Part shown: positions 34,327 through 43,214 of the stretch, piece after piece
Numbering within the stretch: position 1 is the first letter of the stretch
Layout: the number at the start of each line of letters is the position of its first letter
DNA from: JBEBSD01 sp040394475
GTDB taxonomy: Bacteria; Bacteroidota; Bacteroidia; Cytophagales; Spirosomataceae
Assembly: GCA_040394475.1 (NCBI GenBank)
Contig: JBEBSD010000004.1
Location: forward strand, 62,001 to 126,000
Direction: 5' to 3'
DNA length: 64,000 nucleotides
Position numbers and translations under genes: made by a program
Notes under the pieces: generated by a model
Told to the model about the DNA's origin: nothing
Seen by the model: only the letters and a program-made list of their open reading frames with translations
Database searches by the model: none

Positions 34327-34372
34327 CCCGGACTCATAAAATGACAAGAATTTGTCATTTTATGAGTCCGGG
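34327..34372. promoter_or_regulatory. Perfect 21-bp inverted repeat upstream of the LuxR gene
   Basis: The arms at 34327-34347 (beginning CCCGGACTCATAAAATGACA) and 34352-34372 are exact reverse complements around a 4-nt centre, GAAT. It lies 113 nt upstream of the LuxR start and has no T tract on either side, so a binding site or structured RNA is as likely as a terminator. Confidence 0.75.
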
Positions 34373-34485
34373 CAGAGGGCTCCGGGAAATAGGGCCGACG
34401 GATAATGCGTGTAAAATTATCCGTCTGTTTTGTATCCTACTCATAAAAATCCTACATTCGGTTAGCTTTTCTATCAAACGATTGT

Positions 34486-35289
34486 ATGAAACCCCAACCC
34501 CCTACCTGGACTAGCTACATCGGTTCACTTGCCCGGCGGGAACCTGCTCCTGATGTGTTGCAGCTAAAAGAAGTGCAACAACTGATTTCCCTGAACGAGC
34601 ACCTGAGCGCCGCTTTTTCACACAGTATCCCGGCGATCTTTCTGCTTGACTATACTACCGGCCGGTACATCACAATGTCAAAGTGGGTTCAGCGGATACT
34701 GGATAACAGCGCCGGCAATTTTTTGACTGAGGGAATTAACTATACGCTTGATATTTATCATAAAGACGACATGCGGGTATTTAACGAACAGCTCTTCCCG
34801 GACCGGCTTGCCTTTATGAGAGACGTTCCGTACAGTGAATACGCCAACTACGTATTTTCGTACAATTTCAGGCTGAGAAACCGGCCGGGCGACTATGTGA
34901 ATATATTGCAGAGAAGCATCTTCCTGAATCCTGACGAATGCGGGAACCCCACGCTGAGTTTTGGAATTATAATGCAGCTTGGTGATTACGGCAGCCATTA
35001 CCCGATGGTACATACCATCGAAAAAATGAACAGCGACGGGTTGCTGAATGCTTCGGAAGTGGCGCATCAGAAAAAATACTACCTGCACGGAGAGGGTCAT
35101 CTCCTTTCCCGGAGAGAGAAGGAAGTATTGTTGTGGATAGCCGAAGGATTAAGCTGCAAGAAGATAGCCGAAAAAATGCACCTGAGCGAGCACACGATCG
35201 TCAATCATAAGCGTCATATGCTCGAAAAAACGGGCTGCCTCAACGCGGTCGCACTGGTCGGCTACGCAATCAGGTTAGGCATCATCTGA
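34486..35289 (+). CDS. LuxR-family transcriptional regulator with PAS-like sensor
   Basis: A 267-residue protein. The first ~190 residues form a PAS-like sensory region (AIFLLDYTTGRYITMSKWVQ; INYTLDIYHKDDMRVFNEQL). The C-terminal 65 residues are a LuxR/FixJ helix-turn-helix: LSRREKEVLLWIAEGLSCKK, then IAEKMHLSEHTIVNHKRHML. This layout is common for Bacteroidota one-component regulators; no receiver Asp is present. The ligand is unknown. The last 15 nt overlap the end of the convergent hydrolase gene. The long spacer upstream contains a 21-bp inverted repeat that could be its own binding site. Confidence 0.9.
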   Translation: MKPQPPTWTSYIGSLARREPAPDVLQLKEVQQLISLNEHLSAAFSHSIPAIFLLDYTTGRYITMSKWVQRILDNSAGNFLTEGINYTLDIYHKDDMRVFNEQLFPDRLAFMRDVPYSEYANYVFSYNFRLRNRPGDYVNILQRSIFLNPDECGNPTLSFGIIMQLGDYGSHYPMVHTIEKMNSDGLLNASEVAHQKKYYLHGEGHLLSRREKEVLLWIAEGLSCKKIAEKMHLSEHTIVNHKRHMLEKTGCLNAVALVGYAIRLGII

Positions 35290-36114
35290 ACGGAACCTGT
35301 CGCCTGCATACGCTGCAAGAAGCCCGTTCACCCCCTCTGGGTTATCAATATGAACCAGGTGACTCGCACCCGGAATACGGTGAATTTTACCTTCCCATAG
35401 CGCCAACGGCACATCATCAAGATAATAGGGATTGACTATCCTTTCATCGATGCCGAAAATGATGCAAACCGGCAAGTCCGGCCGGCCGAGCAACGACACT
35501 TCATTTTTATACTTCCCCTTGCCCACTGAAGAAAAGAAAACGGTACGGAAAGGAGGGCGGGTCTCGTGGTAATCCTTCAGAAAAGCTTCCAGATCCGCCG
35601 GCTCCGCCGAGATTGAAGTGGTAGCGGCGTACTGGCGTACAGTCTTTTCCGGGACGCCGTCCGCAAAAACCGCCGAAACATCTGCTCCCGCTACTATGAC
35701 GTCCGATAAGCCGTATTTCCCGCCTACCACACTGGGGCCGATCAATACGATTCCTGCCGGCCGGACGTTAAAATCCAGCATTTCTGCTACGATGTTGGCG
35801 CCCAATGACAAACCGACCAACAGGAAACGGTCGTTTCCTCCTACCAGCAAGTTCAAAGCCTCTGCAGCGATTTCCCCTAACCGGATGAGGTTATAATCGC
35901 GATCGGGGTCGGGAGACGCCGCCGATGCGCCGTGCGCCGGCAGATCAAGGGCTATCAGGCGATAAGGAGCTAAACGGGGGTCGGCAAATTGTTTCCGCCA
36001 GGTGAACGAGGATACGGAGTTGCCATGAACAAAGAACAGCGTTTGCCGGGCTTCCGGATTTTGCTCAAAATAAGCAAGCTGAATGCCCGCAGCAGTAATA
36101 AATTGTTGTTTCAT
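35275..36114 (-). CDS. Alpha/beta hydrolase
   Basis: A 279-residue protein from the ATG at 36114; earlier in-frame starts to 36213 add a basic, Cys-rich stretch not typical of the family. Motifs in order: oxyanion-hole HG in LFFVHGNSVSSFTW, the ALDLPAHGAS strand and turn, the nucleophile elbow GLSLGAN, a late Asp region (VCIIFGIDERIV), and the C-terminal His in IPGASHLVHIDNPEG. No signal peptide is seen, so it is probably cytoplasmic. The substrate cannot be told. It overlaps the LuxR gene tail to tail by 15 nt. Confidence 0.9.
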   Translation of the reverse strand: MKQQFITAAGIQLAYFEQNPEARQTLFFVHGNSVSSFTWRKQFADPRLAPYRLIALDLPAHGASAASPDPDRDYNLIRLGEIAAEALNLLVGGNDRFLLVGLSLGANIVAEMLDFNVRPAGIVLIGPSVVGGKYGLSDVIVAGADVSAVFADGVPEKTVRQYAATTSISAEPADLEAFLKDYHETRPPFRTVFFSSVGKGKYKNEVSLLGRPDLPVCIIFGIDERIVNPYYLDDVPLALWEGKIHRIPGASHLVHIDNPEGVNGLLAAYAGDRFRSDDA

Positions 36115-36254
36115 AAAGACGTCGGAAGGGACTTGGTGACATCCGGCAAAATTAATCATTTTAGAGAAACACCTTTGTACAACCTTGCGTAAAATGCACC
36201 GGACCATGCTCAATCCGCCTCAATAGCGGTTTTCAGGCATGGCCCGGGATGACT

Positions 36255-39200
36255 TCATCGGTTAATTACTACCTTCTGGTTCGTAACCGTACCGTTTTTG
36301 TGAATAATGGCCAGCAGGTAGGTGCCCGCCGGAAGGGTTTTCACCGGGATGGTCCTGTTAAGATGGTTACCGGACTGGTAGACTGTTCTTCCCCGGATGT
36401 CGTAAAGCTCCACTGCCACAACCTGGTTCCAGTCGGAACTTTTCAGGTACAGCAGGTCCGATACCGGGTTGGGATAGGATTCGGATGCTAACGGAGTACT
36501 GAAACGCACGGTCACAATAGGACTGTAAGCGTATGTCCGGTCCACGTCAACCATTTTCAGCCGGTAATAATTACTTCCTGCTGCGGGTTCCGTATCGATA
36601 AACGAATAGGTCCGAACAGCAGCGCTTTCGCCGCCGGCTTTCCGGTCTCCGATGGTCTGCCAGCTTTTAGCATCTGTACTACGTTCGACTTCGAATTTTT
36701 CACTGTTTGTTTCCTCACTGGTCTTCCACTGAAGCCTGACAGCGCTTTCTTGTTTTGCAGCGCTGAAATCGATCAGGGTAACCGGCAAAGCGCAATTAAT
36801 GAAAACGGGCAGTGTGGCGGAACATTCTCCGATCGTGGCGGTGAGGATCGCAGTCTCGTTGGTTGGGATGTCGGTAACCGTATTTCCGACTACTGTTCCT
36901 TTATCCGACGTCACCACGGCACCGGCGGAGGCGGTAAAGAAAACAGTATAGACATCGAGCCCGGAGGAACATTCGTATTCGTCGCCCGTTAAGGCAATTA
37001 CCGGCATTTCGCCAACCGCCACACTGACCGATTCTCCGGTAATCACAGTGGACGCCTCACCGGCGCCGCTGACACTGACCAGTTCATAGGTAAAGGTGCC
37101 TGCGGCATCGGTGGGTACCGGAACACTGACAGTCCTGTCACTCCCTGTGGTCGAAATCTGCTGACCTCCCCCGCCGTTTATGGTATAGGTAAATGTAAAA
37201 GGCGCCAGCCCGCCGATGGCTTCAAATGTCACTTCCGGCGGGGCTGCATGCTGGCAAACGTCCGCGGCTCCCGAAATGATTGCGGTGAGGTCCGATGCCA
37301 CTTCTATGGTCGCTGTCTGGGCGACCGGCGGTATTAACAGGCAACCCTGCGCATCCGATACACTGATAAGCTCATAGGTAAAAATACCCACAATGTCAGT
37401 TGGCTGACTTACGGTCCCGGTGGTTCCGGCCCCGGTGGTTGTTACCGTTAACGGACTTCCGTCATTAACCTTGTAGCTGAACGTATAGGGTAAGGTTCCG
37501 CCGGCTGCCTCAAAAGTGACCGCCGGCGCTGCCTCGCCCTGGTTGACAACCGTTGTTCCCGTCACACCAGATCCCGTCACCTGGTTCACAGTCAACAGAG
37601 CAGGAATTGACGTACTGCCGGCACAGGGATTCGACACAACGCACTGGTATTCGGCATCATTGTCCGAGAGCGGCACATTCGTCAGAGACAAGGTAGCGGT
37701 GGCGGCCGTAGGGTTTTCACCCGCCGTAATGGCTGCGAATACGCCGCCCGAAGGTTTTTTCTGCCACTGGTAAGTGACGTCCGCTGCACTGGTCTGCACA
37801 GAAAACGTCGCGTCACCGCCGGCGCAAATAATTTGCGGATCCGGATTTTGGGAAATTACCGGGGCGGCCATAGGGGTTACGGTAACCGTGAAAGAGCAGG
37901 TCGGGGCCGTTCCGATTCCGTTCGAAGCCGTGACGGCCACCGTAGTAGTCCCGGCGGGGAAAACATACGGAAATGTGATCGGATTCCCCTCCACAGCGTA
38001 GGTGACAGCCGGCGCAGGGCATCCTTCAGCGACGGCTGCCAACGTTTGTGTCGACGTACAGGTACCGGCGTCGGGATCAACAACTACATTCTCCGGACAA
38101 AACGTGATCACAGGCACCGAACTCACCGCAGTAACCGTAGGGTTATCCGTACCGGCAACGTTCGGGTCATCGGTTAACACTGTAGAGAAGTTGGAGCCCG
38201 CTATCACGCCCTGATTGGAAATCTCACAAACTGCCGTCGGAATATCTTCATTAATAGTAACCCTGAACTTGATGACCACTTCCTTGCCATCCGGGATCGT
38301 AAAACCACTTCCCGTTCCGTTTACCGTGACCGTTTCACCCGCCAGCGCAGTACCCTGCCGGGCAGCACCCTGCCGGGCAGCATCCGGAATCGCTGCCGGC
38401 AGTTCTCCCGTGCTTACCGGTTCACTTTCCTGCACGATAACCGTTTCGGCCTCCTGCAGATTTTCAGAATCCTCATCAGCCCCGATCCTGCCTCCCGCAA
38501 GCTCATCTATCCCCATTCTGGCGAGTGCAGGAACATTCGGAACGGCACAGGTCTGACCGAACGTAAAAGGTCCCGGGCCACTTTGCGTAGCCCTGTTGAC
38601 AGGTGTATTACTACCGTTGTTCCAGACATCCTGCACGGTACCCCCAGTCCCCTGGAGCAGGATCTCCGTAGTAGCCAATCCCGACCGGATACGGGCTCCG
38701 TTTAATGTTGAAGAGACGACACCGATGCTGTTATTCGTCAGGTTACCGCACATTTTGGCACTATTGCCCGGTATGCTTGATATGGTATTCATATCTATCC
38801 CGTAAAGTGAGCCGTTATTTGCAAGATTAATTATGTTGCTGTTGATGGTAAAATCACTTCTGGCGCCTGTCGTGGAAATTGCCGATAAATTCAATCCCGA
38901 TCCGTCAAATTGGTTGTTTATGGTATTGCTCTCTATTTTGAGAACACCGCGCGCGGTCGCTCCCTCTGCGTAGAAGCGGATACCCGATCCCCCGCCGGCA
39001 GTCTTGGTCAGGGTATTTCCGATCACATTTCCTTCCACGTAGCCATTGTCAATGGCAAAGAAATTAAGACAGGGTCCATTGTTGTAATTGGATATATTGT
39101 TGAGGACATTAAACAGCACAGTAGCGGCGCCCGACGCCGCAATGTCGATCCCGGTTCCCACGCCGCCGCCCACATTGATGGTGCTGTTCCTGATATCCGC

Positions 39201-41192
39201 GTGAATGACCGAACTATTGTTGGCATAGACTTCCACACCGGAAGTCCTGCAATTCAGAAATTGCGAAGCACCCTCAATTTTCAGCTTCATATTGGAAGTT
39301 CCCCGGCCCTCAAACTGGATTCCGGGTCCGTTGCCGGCATTTGAAAATATCGAATTTGTGACCGTCAGTTGGGTCATATTGGTATTCGTATTGCTGAAAT
39401 ACGCCACCCGGCCGCCCGGATCATTGAGGGTTGAATTCGTGATCGTATTCGTTCCGGAGGTATTGATGGCATAAATACACCCTTCTTCACTCTGACCGAA
39501 TGTACCGGAAGTCCCGATGGCTCCGTTGGTAAAGTTAAAATTACTGACATTCCTCAGGTTAACTCCTTCCTGAACGACAGTACCACTGATAACCACTCTG
39601 TCCAGCGTCAGACCGGCTACCGCGTTCGCATGTACGGCGGCATTCGCATTGGTGTTATCCAGCGCAACGGGGATCGAGCCCTCCGCTGTATTGGCACTGG
39701 CCAGGTTCATATTCCGGAGCGTAATCCCTGCCGTATTAAGCAGCTCAACGCCCCGTGCCGTGATATTCTGGATGGTACCGCCTGATCCTGCAATTGTTCC
39801 GCTGCCGGTCACCTGGAAGGTACCGGTGGTACCCGAGACGATTAAGCCTTTTGCCGCATTGCTGCAGGAGACAGCATTCAGCGTAACATTGAGTGCTAGC
39901 GAGGTACCGCTGATGTCTATGGCCGCAACACCGGATGCCGATAGCGTGCCGGCGTCAATTTTCAGGGATCCGTTACTATTGGAGATTTTGATAGGGCTTG
40001 TTCCCGAAGATACACTGGAAGACACCTCCGAAAATTCCGCTGCAAAGGTGACATTCGACACGTTAAGCGCACAGCCGCCCCCTGACAAGCCAACTTCATT
40101 TACGGTAAGTGTCCCGGCCGTGGAACCGGCAATTTTCGCCTGCGCCGTATTCCCCACATTCAATCCGCGCAGCGTGTTATTGGCATTCACATTGATTACG
40201 TTTACCGCTCCGGAACTGGTGAGCAAGGGTCTGCCACCGGCTGTGGCAGGCAGTAAATTGGTTCCGCTCGGGGCAGGCAGACCGGCAACAGTCAGCAGTG
40301 ACGGCGTTGCCCCCTGGCCGATCAGCTTCTGCTGGCTGAGCAGCGTAACCGGCCCTGTGTAGCTCCCGCTGTAAATAAAGATGGAATGCCCCGGCTGCGG
40401 GCGCAGCGTCCCGCCGTCGTTAATCGCCTGAAAATCTGCGAGTGAGTTAAAAGGCCTGGCCAGTGTTCCGTTGGCGCCGTCGGCGCTCGCAGCAGCATTA
40501 ATAAACCAGATAGCTCCGGTCGCTGTAATGGTTACTGTACCCGAGGAAGGCAAGCCGGAACCATTCTCCAACGTATAGGTAAACGTATCCGCTCCGATAA
40601 AACCGGCCGCCGGTACATACGTAAATGCACCGGTCGCTAAATCCATTGTCACCGTACCGCCGTGTGCAGTCGTGATAATCGCCGGCCCGGCGATCGTTAA
40701 GGCCGCGCCGCTCGGACTGACATCGTTACTGAGCACTCCGCTCCCTGCGGGTATGGCAAGGCCCACATTCCCGATGGTCGAATAGGCATCATCCTGGGCA
40801 ACCGGGCTCACTTTGACGGATCCCGGAACCAAGGTCGTATGAATATCGATCTGATCGGTGAAGACAACGTCCGTAGCCGCTGTGCCGTTATTGGTTATGG
40901 TAACGGTATATTCCAGTTCGTCACCTGCAGAAGGTCCGCTCAATCCCGTGTCATTTGTCAGTACATAGGTATTGGTGGCCGTAATACCCGGAATGAGCGC
41001 CTGGCGATGGTTTTCCTTGCGTACCTGCAGCGGGGAAAAAGGAATCTTCTCCGTTTTGACAGCGGCGGGCTCCTTCGCTTTTTCGGTTACCGGTTTTGTT
41101 TCCGGAAGCCTGTTATCCGGGAAATCGTGGATAAAGTGTGTTCCTGATGCCAGCAAACCAATGCCCGCAAAAAATAGGTAAAGACTTTTCAT
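36255..41192 (-). CDS. Giant T9SS-exported surface protein with beta-helix and Ig-like domains
   Basis: A 1645-residue protein. A hydrophobic export signal (LYLFFAGIGLLASGTHF) is followed by a DUF11-like segment at residues ~70-130 (AGDELEYTVTITNNGTAATD) and a cadherin-like Ig domain at ~131-225 (SGVLSNDVSPSG; ADTFTYTLENGSG). A right-handed beta-helix region runs from about 226 to 870, rich in Asn, Ser and Thr (LIGQGATPSLLTVAGL). An HYR-like module follows (VVVDPDAGTCTSTQTL), then several Ig-like or SprB-type repeats (VTFEAAGGTLPYTFSYKVND). The C-terminal ~76 residues are a type A T9SS sorting domain (SYPNPVSDLLYLKS; LPAGTYLLAIIHKNGT). It is the last gene of the tail-collar/GNAT/DUF6916 series, 76 nt after the preceding gene. 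A surface adhesin role is an inference from the architecture. Confidence 0.9.
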   Translation of the reverse strand: MKSLYLFFAGIGLLASGTHFIHDFPDNRLPETKPVTEKAKEPAAVKTEKIPFSPLQVRKENHRQALIPGITATNTYVLTNDTGLSGPSAGDELEYTVTITNNGTAATDVVFTDQIDIHTTLVPGSVKVSPVAQDDAYSTIGNVGLAIPAGSGVLSNDVSPSGAALTIAGPAIITTAHGGTVTMDLATGAFTYVPAAGFIGADTFTYTLENGSGLPSSGTVTITATGAIWFINAAASADGANGTLARPFNSLADFQAINDGGTLRPQPGHSIFIYSGSYTGPVTLLSQQKLIGQGATPSLLTVAGLPAPSGTNLLPATAGGRPLLTSSGAVNVINVNANNTLRGLNVGNTAQAKIAGSTAGTLTVNEVGLSGGGCALNVSNVTFAAEFSEVSSSVSSGTSPIKISNSNGSLKIDAGTLSASGVAAIDISGTSLALNVTLNAVSCSNAAKGLIVSGTTGTFQVTGSGTIAGSGGTIQNITARGVELLNTAGITLRNMNLASANTAEGSIPVALDNTNANAAVHANAVAGLTLDRVVISGTVVQEGVNLRNVSNFNFTNGAIGTSGTFGQSEEGCIYAINTSGTNTITNSTLNDPGGRVAYFSNTNTNMTQLTVTNSIFSNAGNGPGIQFEGRGTSNMKLKIEGASQFLNCRTSGVEVYANNSSVIHADIRNSTINVGGGVGTGIDIAASGAATVLFNVLNNISNYNNGPCLNFFAIDNGYVEGNVIGNTLTKTAGGGSGIRFYAEGATARGVLKIESNTINNQFDGSGLNLSAISTTGARSDFTINSNIINLANNGSLYGIDMNTISSIPGNSAKMCGNLTNNSIGVVSSTLNGARIRSGLATTEILLQGTGGTVQDVWNNGSNTPVNRATQSGPGPFTFGQTCAVPNVPALARMGIDELAGGRIGADEDSENLQEAETVIVQESEPVSTGELPAAIPDAARQGAARQGTALAGETVTVNGTGSGFTIPDGKEVVIKFRVTINEDIPTAVCEISNQGVIAGSNFSTVLTDDPNVAGTDNPTVTAVSSVPVITFCPENVVVDPDAGTCTSTQTLAAVAEGCPAPAVTYAVEGNPITFPYVFPAGTTTVAVTASNGIGTAPTCSFTVTVTPMAAPVISQNPDPQIICAGGDATFSVQTSAADVTYQWQKKPSGGVFAAITAGENPTAATATLSLTNVPLSDNDAEYQCVVSNPCAGSTSIPALLTVNQVTGSGVTGTTVVNQGEAAPAVTFEAAGGTLPYTFSYKVNDGSPLTVTTTGAGTTGTVSQPTDIVGIFTYELISVSDAQGCLLIPPVAQTATIEVASDLTAIISGAADVCQHAAPPEVTFEAIGGLAPFTFTYTINGGGGQQISTTGSDRTVSVPVPTDAAGTFTYELVSVSGAGEASTVITGESVSVAVGEMPVIALTGDEYECSSGLDVYTVFFTASAGAVVTSDKGTVVGNTVTDIPTNETAILTATIGECSATLPVFINCALPVTLIDFSAAKQESAVRLQWKTSEETNSEKFEVERSTDAKSWQTIGDRKAGGESAAVRTYSFIDTEPAAGSNYYRLKMVDVDRTYAYSPIVTVRFSTPLASESYPNPVSDLLYLKSSDWNQVVAVELYDIRGRTVYQSGNHLNRTIPVKTLPAGTYLLAIIHKNGTVTNQKVVINR

Positions 41193-41268
41193 GTCTTCTT
41201 CTTTAAAATCCAGTTTGTCTCAAGTAATGACGTTGTATTCCGCGGTTTTTAACTTCCGCCGCTGTTCT

Positions 41269-41577
41269 TCAGGAAAAAACAGCTTCGTATTTCATTCCAT
41301 TATCGTCCTTCCCAATCGGTACCAGAAAGACTTCCAAATCGTTTACTACAGGGTGATCAATCCTGCAAATGCCTTGCGGGCGGTAGGTCATATCACCGGT
41401 TGTCTGAAGTTCTACGGAAAACGGTTTTCTCTCCAGCGGTGAATAACTATTGAGATCAGTGACCCGGATCACCAGGGAAGACGCCGTTATTCCTCCCTCA
41501 AAATGAACGTTGAGTGGCTGGTTCAGACAGGTTCTGAAATCGTCTGCTTTAATTAGACTTATATCGTATGGCTCCAT
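41269..41577 (-). CDS. Small DUF6916-like protein of the tail-collar operon
   Basis: A 102-residue soluble protein with no signal peptide or membrane span. The pattern fits the DUF6916-type proteins found near tail-collar genes: DDFRTCLNQPLNVHF at the start, VIRVTDLNSYSPLERKPFSV in the middle, and HPVVNDLEVFLVPIGKDDNG at the end. Its start overlaps the GNAT gene end by 19 nt in another frame, indicating translational coupling, and the giant T9SS gene follows 76 nt later. The function is unknown. The DUF name is my best recollection from context, not a search result. Confidence 0.75.
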   Translation of the reverse strand: MEPYDISLIKADDFRTCLNQPLNVHFEGGITASSLVIRVTDLNSYSPLERKPFSVELQTTGDMTYRPQGICRIDHPVVNDLEVFLVPIGKDDNGMKYEAVFS

Positions 41578-42062
41578 TCCATCAGGTGATACACCCCGTT
41601 TGTTTCACTTATCTTTTTAAAACCCAGTCGCGCGTAAAGGCGTTGGGCAGGATTAAACGCTTCCACATGGATGGTCAGCGGACAGCCTAGTCCGGCCGAT
41701 TTTTCCATAAGGTCTTTCAGAATCGCCTGGCCGATGCCCTGGTTACGGTACGCCGGCAGGAGTGCAATATCAATAATCCGTATCCCGCGTTGCTGAAAGT
41801 CTTCGTGGAGATACAATCTTCCGATGCTTGTTTTACCGGATTCAATCACCCAGAAATTACCGTTCACGTAAACGTTCTGGTAATAGTGATGCTGCGCTTC
41901 AAACTGACTTTTAATAAACGTACGTTTCATGTCCTCCGTCCAGTCCGGAACGCGTTCCATTTCCTGCTGCCGTGTACTGGCATAAATCTCAAGCAGCACA
42001 GTCATATCGGTCTGCTCAATAGCCCGTAGTTGAAGCGCGGAATTTGTCAGGGTCAAATCCAT
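41559..42062 (-). CDS. GNAT family N-acetyltransferase of the tail-collar operon
   Basis: A 167-residue protein from the ATG at 42062; an in-frame start at 42140 would overlap the preceding gene and add a non-conserved stretch. It shows the GNAT fold: LQLRAIEQTDMTVLLEIYAS at the start, FWVIESGKTSIGRLYLHEDF, then the acetyl-CoA loop in LPAYRNQGIGQAILKDLM and NPAQRLYARLGFKKI. It should transfer an acetyl group to an amine on an unknown substrate in the cytoplasm. The start lies 38 nt after the first collar gene's stop, and the end overlaps the DUF6916-like gene. The conserved company of collar proteins suggests it may modify them or the surface protein before export. Confidence 0.9.
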   Translation of the reverse strand: MDLTLTNSALQLRAIEQTDMTVLLEIYASTRQQEMERVPDWTEDMKRTFIKSQFEAQHHYYQNVYVNGNFWVIESGKTSIGRLYLHEDFQQRGIRIIDIALLPAYRNQGIGQAILKDLMEKSAGLGCPLTIHVEAFNPAQRLYARLGFKKISETNGVYHLMEWSHTI

Positions 42063-42100
42063 TCGATGGTACTTATTTAGGAACGTCAAGCTTCCTGAAC

Positions 42101-42616
42101 CTAGCCTCTCGGAGGAAATATTCCCTGTAAGGCGATGCAAAAATAAGTTGTCAGATAAGGCTGGAGATTGTTATGAGGACTGTCGCCGCCCGTCGGAGCC
42201 AGCGTACGGAACGACAGGGTCTTATCCGGGTTTCCGGCGGCAAAGACGTTGCCTTCCTGGGAGACGCTGATGGTATTGCCGGCAGGCGAAACTACCTCTC
42301 CCGGTTCGGGGGCAATCCCAATCAAATGGTTATGGATGGGCAGTTCGGTACTTAACAACGTGACGGTATCGGCGCCAGCGGCCTCACCCAGATCATGCCG
42401 TGAAAGACCAGGGCCCTGTCCGGGATGCATGGGCACTCTGCCCTGCAAATCCGGCAGTGCAAAAGTTGATTTGCCGTTACCGCCGTACGTAGTGCCCAGT
42501 AATGAGAACAGCGCGGTATTTTGCGATAGCGGCAGCAGCTGGCCATTACACCAGGCCCAGCCTTTAGGGGCAAAATTGAAAGGAAATATTCTTATTTCAG
42601 CTACAAATGGGTCCAT
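42101..42616 (-). CDS. Phage tail-collar domain protein (MdpB/COG4675-like), third of three
   Basis: A 171-residue protein. The N-terminal ~65 residues form the tail-collar domain: EIRIFPFNFAPKGWAWCNGQ, LLPLSQNTALFSLLGTTYGG, and LPDLQGRVPMHPGQGPG. A middle segment with TELPIHNHLIGIAPEPG follows. The C-terminus (HNNLQPYLTTYFCIALQGIF) has the signature of microcystin-dependent-protein relatives. No signal peptide is seen. In phages this fold makes short tail fibres, but chromosomal tandem copies with no other phage gene form a separate family of unknown function. It is co-oriented with two paralogues (49 nt after the second) and followed by the GNAT gene. Confidence 0.92.
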   Translation of the reverse strand: MDPFVAEIRIFPFNFAPKGWAWCNGQLLPLSQNTALFSLLGTTYGGNGKSTFALPDLQGRVPMHPGQGPGLSRHDLGEAAGADTVTLLSTELPIHNHLIGIAPEPGEVVSPAGNTISVSQEGNVFAAGNPDKTLSFRTLAPTGGDSPHNNLQPYLTTYFCIALQGIFPPRG

Positions 42617-42665
42617 GATAAATGCTTAGGTTATAGAGGTTTAAAATTAGCCGGCACCAGGCCTT

Positions 42666-43169
42666 TCAGCTGGGTGAAGGAAATATTCCAAAGAGGGATA
42701 TGATGAAATTCACACACAGATAGGGCTGGAAATTAGAATGCGGTTGACTGCCGCCTGTTGGAGTAACGCTCTGATTGTTCATGGAAGCCGAAGGCGGATC
42801 CGAAAAAAAGATAGTGGCTTTGGTAGAAGTAGCCAGAATAGCATTTTCCGGTCCGGGTACATTGGCAAGGTCGCCGCTGGCTACAAAACTATGTGAATGA
42901 GCAGGGATCTCATTAGTCGTGAGCGTAACTGACTCAGCGCCGCCGGTTTCCGAGAGGATAAAACCGTTCCCCTGGTGAATGGGGACTCTTCCCCTGAGGT
43001 CGGGCAATGAGAACGTCGACTCGCCGTCACCACCATACGAAGTGCCGATCAGCTGAAAAAGTGTTTCATTTTCGGAGATGGGAAGTACCTGACCTTCACA
43101 AAACATCCATCCGGCAGGCGCAAAATTCCCTCCGAACATCCGTATTTCTCCTACATAAGGCTGTGCCAT
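42666..43169 (-). CDS. Phage tail-collar domain protein (MdpB/COG4675-like), second of three
   Basis: A 167-residue paralogue of its neighbours. The collar domain reads EIRMFGGNFAPAGWMFCEGQ, then LFQLIGTSYGGDGESTFSLP and DLRGRVPIHQGNGF. The mid segment contains NEIPAHSHSF, with the His-x-His pair shared by all three copies. The C-terminus is PHSNFQPYLCVNFIISLFGI. It lies 45 nt after the first copy and 49 nt before the third. The three differ mainly in the middle ~45 residues (here VPGPENAILATSTKATIFF), as expected if this part carries the binding specificity. No signal peptide is visible, so how it leaves the cell, if it does, is open. Confidence 0.92.
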   Translation of the reverse strand: MAQPYVGEIRMFGGNFAPAGWMFCEGQVLPISENETLFQLIGTSYGGDGESTFSLPDLRGRVPIHQGNGFILSETGGAESVTLTTNEIPAHSHSFVASGDLANVPGPENAILATSTKATIFFSDPPSASMNNQSVTPTGGSQPHSNFQPYLCVNFIISLFGIFPSPS

Positions 43170-43214
43170 TTAGTTCTAAATTTAAGATGAGCAATAGAAA
43201 AGGAAACTAAAATC

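Larger units (their letters stand above)
33736..34485. other. 750-nt intergenic region rich in repeats and dyads
   Basis: No protein-like frame is visible. From the left it holds the likely leader of the phosphatase gene, an 18-unit heptad array (33872-33997) with a looser tail to about 34033, a short array in inverse orientation (34056-34083), a 9-bp hairpin (34114-34135) and a perfect 21-bp inverted repeat (34327-34372). The rest, up to the LuxR gene, shows no convincing consensus promoter. Confidence 0.7.

Noticed and set aside
39649..40362. A 237-residue open frame antisense to the giant T9SS gene
   Set aside because: Low-complexity Ala/Pro/Val composition mirrors the Gly/Asn/Thr repeats of the sense strand.
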